From UKL13-3 sp040387195 (GTDB taxonomy: Bacteria > Bacteroidota > Bacteroidia > UKL13-3): a DNA stretch of 64,000 bases. Location: assembly GCA_040387195.1 (NCBI GenBank), contig JAZKEF010000001.1, positions 248,001 to 312,000 of the forward strand, read 5' to 3'. Every line of letters starts with the position of its first letter. Position 1 is the first letter of the stretch. The notes beneath the pieces are model-generated. The model was not told where the DNA came from and made no database searches. It saw only the letters and a program-made list of their open reading frames with translations. This document shows, one piece after another, positions 8,133 through 18,440 of this stretch. The translations under genes and the position numbers were made by a program.

Positions 8133-10461
8133 ACATCGTTGGTTATTACATGGAGTCCTGCTTTTCGTAGCGACTGTTTTTTTTAGCGCATGTGGCGTAA
8201 AAAAATACCTCAACGATGATCAGGCTTTATTGGTAAAAAACAAAGTTGAGATAGAAAAGCCACATACCAAAGAAATTGAAAGAAATATTACCAAATATTA
8301 TCGACTGAAACCCAACCGTAAGTTTATGCTCTTTATCAACAGCCGTCCTTACTTCTATTTTATGGGCTCGCGGGGCAAAGATAACTGGTGGAAACGTTTT
8401 CAACGCAACTCCTTGGGTGAAGTTCCTGCATTGGTTGATTCACTTTACCTCAACGCAACTGTGAAGAGTTTTGCCGGATACCTGAGCAGTATGGGCTATT
8501 ATTATCCCGATATCACCTATAAACTTCACATAAGCAAACGCAAAAAGGCAACTGTTACCTATCATGTAAAACTCAATAAGCGGTACTTTTTTGGTGAGTA
8601 TGATTTGCAGATAGCCGATAAGGAGATATACGACCTTGTGAGCAAGAACATGAAAGAGACCTTTATCCATACGGGATATGGCTTTAAGAGTGAAATGATG
8701 CTCAAGGAACAGGATCGCATTGTAACGCTGCTGCACAATAATGGATACTACAGCATCAGCAAGGATTATGTGGATTTTGATGTTGATACGGCTTCGGCTG
8801 ATGGTTTTGTAAAACTCGGATTGAATGTAGCCAACCGTGACGATACTTCGGTTCACAAAAAATATTATATCAAGGAAGTTACGGTAGATATTGACCGGAG
8901 TTTGCTAACAGGAACAGGTAATATAGATGCCAATGCGCCCATCATGACTCCTGATACGGTTACCCTCGACAGTATTCATTACAACATGAACAGGTATAAA
9001 CTGAACCCGACCGTACTGGGCAGGAATATTCAGTTTGAACCCAATGAACTGTATATGCAACGCAAGCTGAACAGGACCTATACACGTTTATCGGACTTGT
9101 CCATCTTTCGTTTTATCAATATCCAAACCCGCACATACGAAAACAGGGACAGTGGATTTGTGAACTACAATATCAAACTGGTTCCTTCGGTTAAATATTC
9201 CTTTACACTCGAACCTCAGGCCATTACTTCCGATCAGAACAATACCTTTACGAACCAAAACTTTAGAAATTACGGGGTGGCGGCAGTGGCACAAATTACC
9301 AACCGGAATATTTTCCGCAATGCCGAAATCTTTCAGTTAAGCTTCCGTTCATCGTTTGAAGCCCAAGGTAAAAAACAAACGGATAATTTTTTCAATGCAA
9401 CCGAGCAAAGTGTTACGGCCAGCCTTATTATGCCGCGCATCTTGTTCTTCCCCACCTTCGACAAAACGCCCAGCCTGTTAAGCACCCGTTCCATCATCAG
9501 TACTTCGGCAATTTATGAAGTGAATGTGGATTACAAGAGAACCGTATTTACCGGTGGACTCAATTACCAGTTCAATAAAAAACTCTACTCCTTTTATTTT
9601 GCCCCGATCGAAGTTGCATTCATCCGCAGCGAAATTATTGACGACTCCCTGGCTGTTCAAAGTGAAAAAGACATTTTCCTTCAAAACCTGTTTTCCAATA
9701 ACCTGATTGTAAACTCTCGATTCGGGTTTGTGTTTAATAATAAAGCGGTAGCAAAAGGTCTTAGTTTTGTGAACATCAAGTGGGATGCATTGGAAATTGC
9801 AGGGAACCTTTTAACCGCCATCAACAGTTTAGCAGGAACACCCAAGGAAAGTGACGGAAGCTACAGGGTGTTGGGTGTAAAATATTTCCAGTATGCCAAG
9901 TCAGCAGTCGATTTCAGGTATACCACCATTTATGATCTGAACAATACAACTGTATTCCGGTTGTATACAGGAGTTGCCATTCCATACGGAAACACACCCG
10001 ATTTCGTGCCTTTTGAGCGCAGGTTTTTTATTGGCGGAGTAAACAGCTTACGTGCATGGCGTGCGCGTGCTATTGGTCCCGGCTCCTATTCGCAGGAAGG
10101 GCAATTGGATTACTCTGGAGAAATAAAACTGGAAGTGAATGGGGAATTCCGGTTTAACCTGTACAACAAGTGGTTGGAAGGTGCCGTATTTACAGACGCA
10201 GGAAATGTATGGGCTGTGAAAGAAGACAGCAACCGTCCCGGTGCCGAGTTTGAAGCGGGTACGTTTTATAAATCACTTGCTTGGGATGCCGGACTGGGGC
10301 TTCGGTTAAACCTCACTGTTTTTGTTATCCGTTTTGATTTTGCCATTCCCCTGCACGACCCAAGGTATATTCAATCAGAAAGATGGGTAATAAACGATTT
10401 CAGCAGCCGCTGGTTGTACGAGAATATCAACTTTAATTTCGGAATCGGATACCCGTTCTAG
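8110..10461 (+). CDS. BamA/TamA family outer-membrane lipoprotein
   Basis: 783 residues. The only workable start is TTG 8110, giving a signal peptide ending FVATVFFSACG, a lipobox whose cysteine would be acylated. The N-terminal half (about 25-350) has POTRA-like segments. The C-terminal half is a 16-strand Omp85 barrel with the L6-loop signature GGVNSLRAWRARAIGPGSY (LRG(W/F)R variant, here with alanine) and the ending NFNFGIGYPF. It likely assists outer-membrane protein insertion or translocation. The start overlaps the divergent methyltransferase; an upstream start would lie even deeper in that gene. Confidence 0.88.
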   Translation: MAVALVNIHRWLLHGVLLFVATVFFSACGVKKYLNDDQALLVKNKVEIEKPHTKEIERNITKYYRLKPNRKFMLFINSRPYFYFMGSRGKDNWWKRFQRNSLGEVPALVDSLYLNATVKSFAGYLSSMGYYYPDITYKLHISKRKKATVTYHVKLNKRYFFGEYDLQIADKEIYDLVSKNMKETFIHTGYGFKSEMMLKEQDRIVTLLHNNGYYSISKDYVDFDVDTASADGFVKLGLNVANRDDTSVHKKYYIKEVTVDIDRSLLTGTGNIDANAPIMTPDTVTLDSIHYNMNRYKLNPTVLGRNIQFEPNELYMQRKLNRTYTRLSDLSIFRFINIQTRTYENRDSGFVNYNIKLVPSVKYSFTLEPQAITSDQNNTFTNQNFRNYGVAAVAQITNRNIFRNAEIFQLSFRSSFEAQGKKQTDNFFNATEQSVTASLIMPRILFFPTFDKTPSLLSTRSIISTSAIYEVNVDYKRTVFTGGLNYQFNKKLYSFYFAPIEVAFIRSEIIDDSLAVQSEKDIFLQNLFSNNLIVNSRFGFVFNNKAVAKGLSFVNIKWDALEIAGNLLTAINSLAGTPKESDGSYRVLGVKYFQYAKSAVDFRYTTIYDLNNTTVFRLYTGVAIPYGNTPDFVPFERRFFIGGVNSLRAWRARAIGPGSYSQEGQLDYSGEIKLEVNGEFRFNLYNKWLEGAVFTDAGNVWAVKEDSNRPGAEFEAGTFYKSLAWDAGLGLRLNLTVFVIRFDFAIPLHDPRYIQSERWVINDFSSRWLYENINFNFGIGYPF

Positions 10462-10558
10462 GAGTTGAGATTTACGAAGTGAGATTTGAGATTTCAACAT
10501 ACTCGCTAACTCCATTTTCTAACCCCACAAATCCAACATCTTAATTCTCAAATTTACC

Positions 10559-11059
10559 CTATTCCATCACCAGCATCACCTGATTTTTCTCTACGGCAAG
10601 TTTCGGTTGTATAGCTATTTTCTTTATAACACCCTCTCCGGTTGCCTTGATGATATTTTCCATTTTCATTGCTTCAAGCACCAACAGCGCATCGCCTTTT
10701 TTCACAGCTTGCCCTTCTTCCACCAGAATACGTAACACAAGACCCGGCATCGGAGCTTTTACCTCGTTTACCTTATTGGCTACCATTTTATCCATACCCA
10801 ATTGTTTGAGCAAAGCATCATACTGATCTTCGATGGCTACTACCTGTTTTTGGCCATTTACCATCAGGGTTAATTGTTTGCCGGCTTCATCAGCACCCAA
10901 CAACTCAAGGGTATAGGATTGGTGATTGAAGATAACGTGGTATTTATGCGGAGCAAAGGAAGTCCAGTCGGAAGCTACCTGCTTGCCATTGAGGGTTACT
11001 TCCTCCTTATTAAAATCAATAGAAAACGTGGAGCCGTTATTAACTTTTAGTGTGATCAT
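10559..11059 (-). CDS. Biotin carboxyl carrier protein of an acyl-CoA carboxylase
   Basis: 166 residues. The C-terminal biotinyl domain (about 95-166) holds the biotin-attachment motif LVLEAMKMEN and the preceding KAPMPGLVLRI. This is the layout of the carrier subunit of propionyl-CoA or acetyl-CoA carboxylase, or of a pyruvate carboxylase C-terminus. The N-terminal half is an unassigned beta-rich domain with Asn/Gly turns, found in Bacteroidota carriers. No carboxylase or transferase subunit lies next to it, so the partner is elsewhere. Divergent from the M1 aminopeptidase. The 97-nt gap before 10559 is made of TGAGATTT/CAAATCC words. Confidence 0.93.
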   Translation of the reverse strand: MITLKVNNGSTFSIDFNKEEVTLNGKQVASDWTSFAPHKYHVIFNHQSYTLELLGADEAGKQLTLMVNGQKQVVAIEDQYDALLKQLGMDKMVANKVNEVKAPMPGLVLRILVEEGQAVKKGDALLVLEAMKMENIIKATGEGVIKKIAIQPKLAVEKNQVMLVME

Positions 11060-11106
11060 TTTACTATTCGTTCGAAAATTACTTACTTGTTGCCAAATTT
11101 AACTGC

Positions 11107-13695
11107 ATGAGATCTTATCCGATAGCCTTTATACTGACAATATTATTTTTAGGTGGCTGCAAAGTAAACAAAAACAATACATCTGTCAACCCAGCCGAAA
11201 CAAGAATTTTAAAGGAAATAACCATCTCCGACAGTAAAAAAGCCGGTGTGTATCCATACCAAGAAAGCCATGCGCGCACCTTCGACCTTGTGCATACAGT
11301 ATTGCACCTGAGCTTCGATTATACCAAACAACATGTACTGGGTAAAGCCATCCTTACTTTAACACCTTACTTCTACAACCAGAAAGTACTGGAGCTGGAT
11401 GCCAAACAGTTTATCATCCGTAGGGTGGCATTGTTGCAAAAGGATACCGTAAATATTGCCTACACGTATGACGACAAAGTGATCAGGATAACATTTGATC
11501 AGGTTTACACCCGCAAGGACACGATTAAAGTATACATTGATTATACGGCACGTCCCAACGAAATTAAGCAGGAAGGTAGTGCTGCCATTTCCGATGCCAA
11601 AGGTTTGTATTTTATCAATCCGCTGAAAAAGGACCCGAACAAACCGCGCCAGATATGGAGTCAGGGCGAAACCCAATCCAACTCTGGCTGGTTTCCTACC
11701 ATTGATTACCCAAATGAACGCATGACCCAGGAATTGTATCTTACCGTGGATGCAACCGATATTACCTTATCCAACGGGTTATTGGTGTATTCCAAAAACA
11801 ACCCCAACAATACCAGAACCGATTACTGGTCGCAAAAATTACCGGCCGCCCCTTACCTTACTATGGTTGCCATTGGTGAATTTACCGAAACACGCGATTT
11901 TTGGAGAGATTCGGTGGAAGTAAATTATTACCTGGAGAAAGCGTACCAACCCTACGCCAATCTTATTTTTGGTAATACTCCGGAGATGATGGAATGTTTC
12001 TCCAAACGGCTGGGTGTCGATTATCCCTGGGAAAAATTTTCACAAATTGTGGTGCGGGATTTTGTGAGTGGTGCCATGGAAAACACCTCGGCTGTATTGC
12101 ACTTTGATTTGGTGCAGCATGATGCAAGAGAGCATCTTGATAATCCGTGGGAAGACATTATTGCACATGAATTGTTTCACCATTGGTTTGGCGATCTGGT
12201 TACCTGCGAATCCTGGTCGAATATTCCGCTGAACGAATCCTTTGCCACCTATGGCGAGTATATCTGGAATGAATACAAGTATGGAAAGGCAATGGCCGAC
12301 TATGATTTTAATGAGAACCTGAAACAATACCTGCGCAGCCAATCGGCTCACAAAAAAGACCTGATTCGTTTCCATTACCGCAACCGCGAAGATATGTTTG
12401 ATGTGGTGAGTTACCAGAAAGGAAGCCGTGTACTGCATATGCTACGTTACCATGTAGGTGATGACGCTTTTTTTGCTTCGCTTAAGTTATACCTCACCCG
12501 CAACCAGTTCAAGAGCGTTGAAATTCACAACCTGCGGTTGGCATTTGAGGAAGTTACAGGTGAAGACCTCAACTGGTTTTTCAATCAGTGGTTTCTGAAC
12601 AATGGTCACCCTTCGCTGGATGTTACCTATGCTTACAACGAAACACATACATCGGTTAAAGTCACCGTGAACCAAACACAGGATACGGTTGCTTATGGTG
12701 TATTCAAACTACCGGTAAATATTGATACATACAGCAACGGCAAAACCAAACGCCATAAGGTATGGATTGATAAATCCAGCTGGACTGCCACCTATGAAGC
12801 AGTCGCTCCGATTGAACTCACCAATTTTGATGCGGATAAAATGTTGCTTGCCGTGATCAACGAAAACAAAACAGCAACCGAATATTCCTACCAGCTCGAT
12901 CATGCACCGCTTTACCTTGATAAAGAGCAGGCCGTGGAAGCAATTGTAGAAAGCAAACCCGAAACGCTTACACCAAAATTGCAAAGCCAAATCAATAAGC
13001 TTATAGGACACTCATTCTATGGACTACGGGAGTTAGGAATTGGAATGATAGCTGCGGTACCCGATACATTTCATTATGCATTCGAAATGCAATTGGTGAA
13101 CCTGGCAACAACCGACCCGAAAGCATCGGTGCGCAAGGCTGCAATGATAACCCTGGGGAGACTGGAAAACCCTAAATTTGAATGGCTGTTTATCAAAGGA
13201 ACGCAAGACTCTGCTTACAGTGTAGTTGCAACATCATTGGCAACATTGGCTGATGCAAAAGGAACGGCAGCATTGGATTATGCCAAACCGTATCTGAACA
13301 CAAACAACAAACCTTTCCAATTGCAACTCTCGGCCATCATTGCCCAATACGGAAAAGACGATTATACAACCTACTTCGAACAACACCTGAAAACAGCGGG
13401 ACATTATACCTATGGTATTCTGAGCAATTATGCCATATACCTCAGCAGACAAGATACAGCAACAGTTTTAAAAGCCCTGCCTGAATTAACAGTGTGGTAT
13501 GAATCCAACAAAAAGAGCATGTATAAAAATGTGTTTGAAAACATGAAAACACCTTACACCGAGAAATACGATGAAGCAACTGCAGCATTGAAAAGCAAAA
13601 AACTTAGTGAAGCAGACAGGGCAAAATGGACGCAACAGCAACAGGCTTCCTTATCAATGATTAACAAGATTGATGGGATTACGAAAGGGGAATAG
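11107..13695 (+). CDS. M1 family metallopeptidase (lipoprotein aminopeptidase)
   Basis: 862 residues. A lipobox signal (LTILFLGGCK) predicts an envelope lipoprotein. The peptidase core shows the exopeptidase motif SGAMENTS and zinc motif HELFHHWFGDLVTCESWS followed by NESFA, the HExxH-x18-E pattern with the catalytic glutamate. The C-terminal third (about 600-850) looks like HEAT-type helices (VRKAAMITLGRLENPKFEW), as in other M1 enzymes. It likely removes N-terminal residues from peptides. A 101-nt AT-rich gap leads to DUF805. Confidence 0.95.
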   Translation: MRSYPIAFILTILFLGGCKVNKNNTSVNPAETRILKEITISDSKKAGVYPYQESHARTFDLVHTVLHLSFDYTKQHVLGKAILTLTPYFYNQKVLELDAKQFIIRRVALLQKDTVNIAYTYDDKVIRITFDQVYTRKDTIKVYIDYTARPNEIKQEGSAAISDAKGLYFINPLKKDPNKPRQIWSQGETQSNSGWFPTIDYPNERMTQELYLTVDATDITLSNGLLVYSKNNPNNTRTDYWSQKLPAAPYLTMVAIGEFTETRDFWRDSVEVNYYLEKAYQPYANLIFGNTPEMMECFSKRLGVDYPWEKFSQIVVRDFVSGAMENTSAVLHFDLVQHDAREHLDNPWEDIIAHELFHHWFGDLVTCESWSNIPLNESFATYGEYIWNEYKYGKAMADYDFNENLKQYLRSQSAHKKDLIRFHYRNREDMFDVVSYQKGSRVLHMLRYHVGDDAFFASLKLYLTRNQFKSVEIHNLRLAFEEVTGEDLNWFFNQWFLNNGHPSLDVTYAYNETHTSVKVTVNQTQDTVAYGVFKLPVNIDTYSNGKTKRHKVWIDKSSWTATYEAVAPIELTNFDADKMLLAVINENKTATEYSYQLDHAPLYLDKEQAVEAIVESKPETLTPKLQSQINKLIGHSFYGLRELGIGMIAAVPDTFHYAFEMQLVNLATTDPKASVRKAAMITLGRLENPKFEWLFIKGTQDSAYSVVATSLATLADAKGTAALDYAKPYLNTNNKPFQLQLSAIIAQYGKDDYTTYFEQHLKTAGHYTYGILSNYAIYLSRQDTATVLKALPELTVWYESNKKSMYKNVFENMKTPYTEKYDEATAALKSKKLSEADRAKWTQQQQASLSMINKIDGITKGE

Positions 13696-13796
13696 TAAAT
13701 ACCTGTAAATAAAATTCTAAAAATAGAATTATATTGTAATTGAAAGGGCAAATTCAAGAAGCATAATGAGTAAGGCAATTTAAAACACATCAACAT

Positions 13797-14174
13797 ATGA
13801 AATGGTATTTAAAAGGATTAAGACAGTACGCTGATTTTAGCGGAAGAGCAAGAAGAATGGAATATTGGATGTTTACTTTATTCAATATTCTGTTTATTAC
13901 AGTTGCAATAATTTTAGACAACCTACTTGGGTTGACAGTTGGAGTACTCCCTTATGGACTTTTTTATTTTTTGTATGCTTTGGCTGTTTTCGTCCCCGGA
14001 TTAGCCGTGTCAGTAAGAAGATTGCACGATATCGGGAAAAGCGGATGGATGTTATTGGTTGCTTTAATTCCAATAGCCGGTGCGATTTGGCTTTTGGTTC
14101 TTATGCTTACGGATAGCAATACCGGAGAAAATCAATATGGAGCCAATCCAAAAGAACTGGTACCGGAAATATGA
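13797..14174 (+). CDS. DUF805 domain membrane protein
   Basis: 125 residues with about four membrane helices. DUF805 landmarks: an N-terminal FSGRARRMEYWMFTLFN (the R-x-xYW motif), VSVRRLHDIGKSGWMLL in the middle, and a C-terminal SNTGENQYGANP that normally ends the family. The role is unknown; family members occur in many bacteria. No obvious operon partner: M1 lies upstream on the same strand and DUF1223 converges. Confidence 0.9.
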   Translation: MKWYLKGLRQYADFSGRARRMEYWMFTLFNILFITVAIILDNLLGLTVGVLPYGLFYFLYALAVFVPGLAVSVRRLHDIGKSGWMLLVALIPIAGAIWLLVLMLTDSNTGENQYGANPKELVPEI

Positions 14175-14224
14175 TTAAGAGAATCCTATAGACGGGAACC
14201 AAAATTCTTAAACAATAAATAAAT

Positions 14225-14974
14225 CTACCTAAACAACAACTGATCGGTAGCATACACTTTCCAGGTAGGTTCATGTTGCACAAAACTGATGAGCAGCAGG
14301 TCGGATAGTTTTACATCCGTAGGCAAAACCATTTCAATTTTTCCTTTTTTGGATGGATCAATCGGGAACCACTTCCAGCTTTTTACAGTATGATGGTGTG
14401 TGAGCAATTGTCCTTTGTTCTCTCCTGCCGTAACATCACTTTTCACTTCTTTATACGCCAATACCAAATTCAGGTTGCAGCTATCCATCTTACCTTTGAT
14501 TTCATAGTTGAGCACCAAGGTATTGGTTGCCGAAACATATCCTGCCCTCGTAATAAGTTGCGTTTGCGGATCAGCATCCATGTTTTTATTGATCAGCTGA
14601 CCAACTTCTTTTTTGGCACTGCCGGGTAAAGCTCCGCCACCATTCACAAACATCATGGGTGTAAACAATGCCTGTTGTTTGGTTTTAACCATATACTCCC
14701 GTTGCCTGCGGGAAAAAGACGTATCCGAAAATTTATCCACCCAGCCCGACTGGTTCCAGATGTCAACGTGGTAATCCAGGAAAAAAACGGGGGCTCGGGT
14801 TGTATCTGCAAACCGCATCATTTCCTGTAAAAATGCATCGGCAATTGGACAACTCGAACAGCCTTCAGATGAAAACAACTCTACCAGAACGGTATTGTAC
14901 ATTCCTTGTTGTGTTTGTGCATTGCCAGTGCTCCATCCAATGAATAAAGTTAATAGTATCAGTATTTTTCTCAT
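14225..14974 (-). CDS. DUF1223 secreted protein (thioredoxin-fold)
   Basis: 249 residues with a signal peptide (ILILLTLFIGWSTGNA). VLVELFSSEGCSSCPIAD early in the mature protein is the DUF1223 hallmark, with a thioredoxin-like CxxC; later DYHVDIWNQSGWVD and FTPMMFVNGG also fit the family. It is periplasmic or secreted. The biochemical role is not known; a redox or disulfide function is inferred from the CxxC only. No T9SS tail. Confidence 0.88.
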   Translation of the reverse strand: MRKILILLTLFIGWSTGNAQTQQGMYNTVLVELFSSEGCSSCPIADAFLQEMMRFADTTRAPVFFLDYHVDIWNQSGWVDKFSDTSFSRRQREYMVKTKQQALFTPMMFVNGGGALPGSAKKEVGQLINKNMDADPQTQLITRAGYVSATNTLVLNYEIKGKMDSCNLNLVLAYKEVKSDVTAGENKGQLLTHHHTVKSWKWFPIDPSKKGKIEMVLPTDVKLSDLLLISFVQHEPTWKVYATDQLLFR

Positions 14975-15368
14975 TTGTGTTGGTTAATACGTTATTGAGT
15001 TAATAGGTTATTAGTTGTTGCTTATTCACTTCCTTGCCAACTGCTGTTTGTTAATTATGTAATCTGTTAATTATGTTGAACGAGTTAATATTTACCTTTC
15101 ATCATTAGTTTGCCTACTGCCTACTCTCTTCTTTGCCTACTTGAGTTTATCTTTCTAACGAATTTTTACCTGGTGAAAGTACCAAATCCTATCCGTTTTG
15201 CAAAACAGATGCAAGATTCGGAATGCTGGTTGCAGAATAGCAAATTTCGGTCCCGATAGCTATCTGAATCGAATTTCCTCTAATCTTCTATCGAACATCG
15301 AACACTCAAACGCAAAAGGTCGCCTACAAACTGTACGCGACCTTTTGGGAATGGGTTGGAAGAATTAC
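14975..15368. other. Gene-free spacer with low-complexity words
   Basis: About 390 nt without a supportable gene. It opens with degenerate TTAATA/GTTATT words (14980-15030, 15047-15100), continues with TTTGCCTACTGCCTACT words (about 15110-15145), then TCTATCGAACATCGAACACTC (15288-15310), and ends with the terminator at 15314-15346. A short + frame over 15198-15437 is not believed. Confidence 0.6.
15314..15346 (-). terminator. Intrinsic terminator after the M16 peptidase gene
   Basis: AAAAGGTCGC (15314-15323) pairs perfectly with GCGACCTTTT (15337-15346) around a 13-nt loop; read on the minus strand it ends in a T-run. It is about 20 nt past the stop of the M16 gene. Confidence 0.8.
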
Positions 15369-18257
15369 TTAATCCAATTTATAATCAACAATTTTCATTG
15401 CACCTGTTGGCGATTTATAGCCCGGTTGGTAGTTTAACTCCAGCTTTTCCAGCGACTGGATAATTTTATCTTTATCACCTACAACAACGATAACCATTTT
15501 GTCGATAGGTAACATTTCTTTAGCCAGCGCATCAATTTCAGCTTTGGTTATTGCCTGTAATATTCCATTTTGCTGAGAGATATAATCAACCGGCAAATCA
15601 TACTTGGCAATTTGTCCAAGGAAATTTGCTTTGTCGTAAGGAGTCTCGTAGCGCAATGCATCACCTTGCGACAATGCTTTTTTGGTGTAAGCCAACTCTT
15701 CAGGAGTAATACCTGTTTCACGGTATTTTCTCATTTCAGCAAAAATTTCTTTCAATGAACTGTCAGTGGAAGTTACACGCACACCCGCTCCAATGGTATA
15801 TGAACCGTATGAATGTGTACCATTAAAACCAGCTCTGATACCGTACGTAAATCCTTTTTCTTCACGCAAGTTGAGGTTTAAACGGCTGTTAAAGTTTCCA
15901 CCTAACGGGAAATTCATTACGGTTGATTTGAAGAATTTACCATTATAATCATATGGCAATGCTCTGTATCCTACGCGCAATTCAGATTGAGCGGCTTTGT
16001 ATTTATCTACGATGTAAATCTGTGTTTGTGTCACGGGAACAGGAGCAGCAACAACCGGAGGCAAAACCACTTCCTTTTTAGCCCAGTTTTTCAGGAATCC
16101 GAGTTTAGGCATAATTTCCGATTCGGTGATATCTCCAACCACAACCAGGTTACTTACACTTGGAGAGAAGAATTTATCATAGAAATTCTGAACATCTTTA
16201 ACACCCAATGCACGAATATTTTTGATGGTTCCATTTACCGGCTCAGCAAGAATAGATTTTCCGTACAATAAACGTGCGTATGCTTTGTTTGCCTGATCAG
16301 CTGCATTTACGCGCTCTGCATTGATTCCCTCTGCAGTTTGTTTCTGAATCAGTTTAAAATCTTCGGAAGTAAACTTAGGACGCAATAATTTTTCCTCAAC
16401 CAATTTCAACGTAGCATCCAGGTTTTTCTTAGGAGCATTTACCGTCATGGTGATAGCATCTCTGCTTGCATCGAAACCGATTGAGCTTCCCAATTTTTCC
16501 AACTCATTGGCAAATTGCTCTGAAGTATAATTTTGAGTTGCCTCACCCATCATGCTTGCGGTTAATGCTGCCAAACCCGATTTTCCTAAATCATTTGCCA
16601 AGGCATTGTTACCACCTTTAATGGTTAAAATCATGGATACAAAAGGAACTTCAGCTGTTGAAGAACCGATTACTTTTAATCCGTTATCGAATGAAGCGCG
16701 ATACATTTGCGGAACCACTGGAGCCACAGTTGATGTAATTTCAGGCTTTTTACTACGATCGAAATTATCAACCGGTTTTTTGTACGATAATCCTTTATAC
16801 TCAAGTTCGGTAGAAGCCGTTCCCGAAGACGTTACTGCTTTGGTTTCTTCTTTTGGAGCTACTGCATTCGGATCTTTTTGTTTAGCCCAAACATTTACAA
16901 TGGCTGCATTTTTCCCAAGGATATACTGACGGAATACACGCATTACATCTTCTTTGGTTACTTTGTTGTAACGTGCTATCTCGTCTTTTACGTTCATAGG
17001 TTTGTTAGGCAACAAATAGTTCCATTGTGCCAATGCCGAAGCCTTACCTCCGATACTTTGCATCGATTGGATATAGTTTGCTTCAAATTGGGCTTTTGCC
17101 CGGGCCATATCATCATCACTAACACCTGTTTTGTTAAATTCTTCCAGTGTTTGTTTCATCAACACTTCCATATCCACATCATTACCAGGGAAAGAAAGTG
17201 CTCCAATAGTAAATTCACCTGCCAGTTCAGCACATGGGTTTTGGGCAAACACCTGAATCGCTTTTTCCGACTTCACAAAGTTTTTGTACAGAATGGAGTT
17301 GTTTCCGTTTCCTAAAACAGCTGCCAATACATCAAGCGGAGCCTCATCAGGATGATAGTTAGCCACAGTTGGGTATGTTACATAGGTTAATGGTAACACA
17401 ATGTTATCGCCATAGTTGGCATATACATTATCAGCCAAACGAATTGGCTCAACACGCTGCTTGCGCACTTCCGGTCCACGGGGGATTGATCCGAAATACT
17501 TCATGGCAAGTTTCAGCACATCCTGTGGGTTAACATCACCCGCAACCACTAAACTTGCATTGTTAGGTCCGTACCAGCGCATGAAGAAGTTTTTCAAATC
17601 ATCAACACTTACACGGTCCAAATCCTCAACGTAGCCAATGGTTGACCAGCTGTATGGATGGTTTGCAGGATAAAGGCTTTGGTTTTTATATTCGTCAACA
17701 CGACCATAAGGACGGTTATCTACATTTTGTCCTTTTTCATTTTTTACGGTGGAGCGTTGTACCTCAAATTTCTTTTGGGTTACTGCATCCAACAAAAAGC
17801 CCATACGATCCGACTCCAGCCATAAAGCTGTTTCGAGGTAGTTTTTAGGCAATGTTTCGAAGTAGTTGGTGCGGTCTCTGTTTGTGGTACCGTTCATATC
17901 TCCTCCGGCACCCTGAACCAATTTAAAGTGTTCTTCATCGGCAACGTGATCTGACCCCTGGAACATCATATGTTCAAAAAAGTGTGCGAATCCTGATTTA
18001 CCCGGAGTTTCGCGTGCCGAACCTACATGGTAGGTAACATCCACATGCACAATAGGATCGGAATGATCCTCATGTACAACAACGATTAACCCATTGGGAA
18101 GACGCCATTTTTCGTAAGGAATAACAAGCTCTCCCGGGTTTGCGGTAATTTTTTCAATCAGTTGTGGTTGGGTAGGATCTGCCACTGCTGCTGTTTGTGC
18201 ATTGGCACTAAACAACATGCAGGCTACTGCCGCTGATGCTAATAATAACTTTTTCAT
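15369..18257 (-). CDS. M16 family zinc peptidase, two-domain (pitrilysin-like)
   Basis: 962 residues with a signal peptide (ASAAVACMLFSANAQ). The first half carries the inverted zinc motif HxxEH in SGFAHFFEHMMFQ (about residues 82-90) and the downstream glutamate region (TVKNEKGQN). The second half is the catalytically silent partner, with GFTYGIRAGF. Two M16 units in one chain are typical of Bacteroidota periplasmic M16 enzymes that degrade peptides. No T9SS tail, so it is probably periplasmic. Divergent from the DUF6580 gene. Confidence 0.95.
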   Translation of the reverse strand: MKKLLLASAAVACMLFSANAQTAAVADPTQPQLIEKITANPGELVIPYEKWRLPNGLIVVVHEDHSDPIVHVDVTYHVGSARETPGKSGFAHFFEHMMFQGSDHVADEEHFKLVQGAGGDMNGTTNRDRTNYFETLPKNYLETALWLESDRMGFLLDAVTQKKFEVQRSTVKNEKGQNVDNRPYGRVDEYKNQSLYPANHPYSWSTIGYVEDLDRVSVDDLKNFFMRWYGPNNASLVVAGDVNPQDVLKLAMKYFGSIPRGPEVRKQRVEPIRLADNVYANYGDNIVLPLTYVTYPTVANYHPDEAPLDVLAAVLGNGNNSILYKNFVKSEKAIQVFAQNPCAELAGEFTIGALSFPGNDVDMEVLMKQTLEEFNKTGVSDDDMARAKAQFEANYIQSMQSIGGKASALAQWNYLLPNKPMNVKDEIARYNKVTKEDVMRVFRQYILGKNAAIVNVWAKQKDPNAVAPKEETKAVTSSGTASTELEYKGLSYKKPVDNFDRSKKPEITSTVAPVVPQMYRASFDNGLKVIGSSTAEVPFVSMILTIKGGNNALANDLGKSGLAALTASMMGEATQNYTSEQFANELEKLGSSIGFDASRDAITMTVNAPKKNLDATLKLVEEKLLRPKFTSEDFKLIQKQTAEGINAERVNAADQANKAYARLLYGKSILAEPVNGTIKNIRALGVKDVQNFYDKFFSPSVSNLVVVGDITESEIMPKLGFLKNWAKKEVVLPPVVAAPVPVTQTQIYIVDKYKAAQSELRVGYRALPYDYNGKFFKSTVMNFPLGGNFNSRLNLNLREEKGFTYGIRAGFNGTHSYGSYTIGAGVRVTSTDSSLKEIFAEMRKYRETGITPEELAYTKKALSQGDALRYETPYDKANFLGQIAKYDLPVDYISQQNGILQAITKAEIDALAKEMLPIDKMVIVVVGDKDKIIQSLEKLELNYQPGYKSPTGAMKIVDYKLD

Positions 18258-18375
18258 TTGGTTAGTGTAATTTAAGCGAGTGCAATTTCATGGATTATTT
18301 ACATTTTACCCAACCATTTTTTTGAAAGGCTATGTTTTGTGATTAAGGGTAATCTGAGATGTGCAAAACCATCCT

Positions 18376-18405
18376 TTGATAATTTGGAATAGCGCATTAC
18401 TTTCG
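18376..18405 (+). promoter_or_regulatory. Bacteroidota-type promoter for the DUF6580 gene
   Basis: TTG at 18376-18378, exactly 19 nt, then TACTTTCG at 18398-18405; the ATG is at 18441. It matches TTG-N19-TAnnTTTG except for T to C in the -7 box, a substitution seen in several other candidates here. Confidence 0.65.
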
Positions 18406-18440
18406 CAACATAAGAATTTACAAAAAAAGAATTTACGACT

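Noticed and set aside
12040..12438. 132-aa minus-strand ORF inside the M1 aminopeptidase gene
   Set aside because: Antisense shadow of a gene with clear zinc motifs.
15198..15437. 79-aa plus-strand ORF in the spacer before the M16 gene end
   Set aside because: Overlaps the terminator and the M16 C-terminus; no signature.
18258..18440. Cobalamin riboswitch upstream of DUF6580
   Set aside because: No conserved B12-box or stem pattern is visible; a normal promoter is present instead.
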